From positions 1 to 6,057 of the forward strand of contig SFFS01000198.1 in assembly GCA_004557805.1 (NCBI GenBank): a stretch of DNA of 6,057 nucleotides, read 5' to 3'. This document shows, one piece after another, positions 5,169 through 6,057 of the stretch; position 1 is the stretch's first letter; each line of letters starts with the position of its first letter. The notes below the pieces were generated by a model. That model was not told the DNA's origin and made no database searches. It worked only from the letters and a program-made list of their open reading frames with translations. The position numbers were made by a program, and so were the translations under genes. Source of the stretch: Clostridiales bacterium (GTDB taxonomy: Bacteria > Bacillota > Clostridia > Christensenellales > Aristaeellaceae).

Positions 5169-6057
5169 ATGCTGCCAATGCTGACGGTGTCCGGCGCGCC
5201 GGGAATTGTGTATCTGAACGGAATTTTCTGCGGGGAAACGGGACAGGCGGCGCTGCCCGTGAACGCGCGGGGCGTGCAATATCTGGAGCTGCGCCCGTTC
5301 GACGCGGAAGTGCCGCCCGCCGTCCTGCGGCTGACGTTCGAGGACGGAAGGCTGACCGGCGGCGCTGCGGGCGACACGTTCGCCGTGCAGTGGCCCGACG
5401 GCCGCGTGGAGATCGAGCTGCGCGCTCCCGCCGCAGCGGCCGCGCCGCCGCGTCTGCTGGCCGGGGCGGGCGAATATCTGCTCGTGGCCGAGGAAAACGT
5501 GGCCACGTTCGGGCGCAGCGCCGGGGAGGCTGTGTTTCTGCCGGTGGCGTTTCCGGAAACGGCTTCGCTGCGCGCGCTGGCCGCGCCGGGGCTGTACGCC
5601 GCGGAGGGCGTCTGCCGCGACGGGCGGTTTGCGGCCGTATTGGGCGCGCAGGGCGCGCCGAAAATCCTCGCCTGTTGCTGCGGCGTCACCGCGGAGGTCG
5701 ACGTGGGCGGGACGCTGCGTGCGCTGGAGCCTGTGGGCGATTTTGCGGGGCACGCGTTCCTGTGCGCGTATGCGCCGGGGGCCGAGGGCGCGTGGCGGCG
5801 CGTGTCGCGCGAGCTTTCGTGGGAGCCGGGCGCGCCGCACACGCCGCAAACGCCGGAAGAAACCGCGCGCGCGTTTCTGGAAGCGACGCTGCTCGGGCTG
5901 GGAGGCGAGGCTGCGCGCTATGTGAAAAACCCCGCCGACGCGCAGCGCTTTGCACAGGCGGCGGGCGCATACGACGCCGTTGTGACGCTGCCGCCCGACG
6001 GCACGGGCGAAACCGCCGTCGGCGTGCTGCGCGCCGAAAGCGAGCATATTGCGGCCG
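5169..6057 (+). CDS. Uncharacterised protein, 3' partial (runs off the right edge)
   Basis: The frame is open for 296 codons from ATG 5169 to the window end with no stop; I do not recognise the family. The product starts MLPMLTVSGAPGIVYLNGIF and shows no signal peptide or obvious membrane segment. Residues about 10-45 alternate in a beta pattern with VYLNGIFCGETG and then VQYLELRPF, which loosely recalls PEGA-type domains (low confidence). Residues 169-171 are three consecutive cysteines (LACCCGV). From about residue 225 the composition turns more helical (TPEETARAFLEATLLGLG). Evidence that it is coding: a good ribosome site, balanced amino-acid content, strong G or C preference at third positions, and arginine-rich, low-complexity translations in the opposing frames. 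It is more GC-rich than the neighbouring transporter operon and divergent from it. I find no convincing promoter on its own strand. Confidence 0.8.
   Translation, partial: MLPMLTVSGAPGIVYLNGIFCGETGQAALPVNARGVQYLELRPFDAEVPPAVLRLTFEDGRLTGGAAGDTFAVQWPDGRVEIELRAPAAAAAPPRLLAGAGEYLLVAEENVATFGRSAGEAVFLPVAFPETASLRALAAPGLYAAEGVCRDGRFAAVLGAQGAPKILACCCGVTAEVDVGGTLRALEPVGDFAGHAFLCAYAPGAEGAWRRVSRELSWEPGAPHTPQTPEETARAFLEATLLGLGGEAARYVKNPADAQRFAQAAGAYDAVVTLPPDGTGETAVGVLRAESEHIAA

Noticed and set aside
5042..6047. Minus-strand frames opposite the right-edge gene (5042-5842 and 5103-6047)
   Set aside because: They are dominated by Arg, Ala, Pro and Ser, have no motifs, and run across the divergent promoter region; the plus-strand frame has the better start signal and composition.

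Overview
The window looks like chromosomal DNA of a fairly GC-rich, low-pathogenic-looking anaerobic Firmicute, most likely a gut-type Clostridia. The pointers are AGGAGG-type ribosome binding sites, a sigma-A promoter, a carbohydrate ABC transporter of a family common in gut Clostridia and an MKK...LALAM-style signal peptide. Family or genus cannot be fixed from this sequence. There is no rRNA, tRNA, CRISPR array, insertion sequence or phage gene.

Layout. (1) Bases 1-1713, plus strand: the 3' part of an xdhC-type molybdenum hydroxylase maturation gene that enters from the left edge, coupled by an ATGA overlap to a gene with an N-terminal Rossmann-like segment and a C-terminal TylF-type SAM methyltransferase domain. 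(2) Bases 1714-1784: a short convergent gap with a hairpin that can terminate transcription from both sides. (3) Bases 1785-4950, minus strand: a sugar ABC importer operon in the order binding protein (3676-4950), MalF-type permease (2573-3490), MalG-type permease (1785-2576). A strong hairpin lies between the binding protein and the first permease, and the two permeases overlap. (4) Bases 4951-5168: a divergent control region with a consensus promoter for the operon (TTGACA, 18 bp, TATAAT) and a 20-bp inverted repeat at the expected transcription start. (5) Bases 5169-6057, plus strand: an uncharacterised, very GC-rich open frame that leaves the right edge without a stop.

How it works together. 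The three minus-strand genes should make an extracytoplasmic binding protein and a two-permease channel. No ATPase is encoded here, so the importer would have to borrow a shared MsmX-type ATPase from elsewhere. The sugar cannot be read from the window. The plus-strand pair on the left belongs to a different, redox or cofactor-related context.

The most unusual items are two in-frame length changes in otherwise conserved proteins. One is an exact 24-bp tandem duplication in xdhC. The other is an apparent loss of about 18 residues in the MalG-type permease, just after its WNDY motif. The pairing of xdhC with a methyltransferase is also worth a look. I do not see convincing evidence of a new multi-gene system in these 6 kb.
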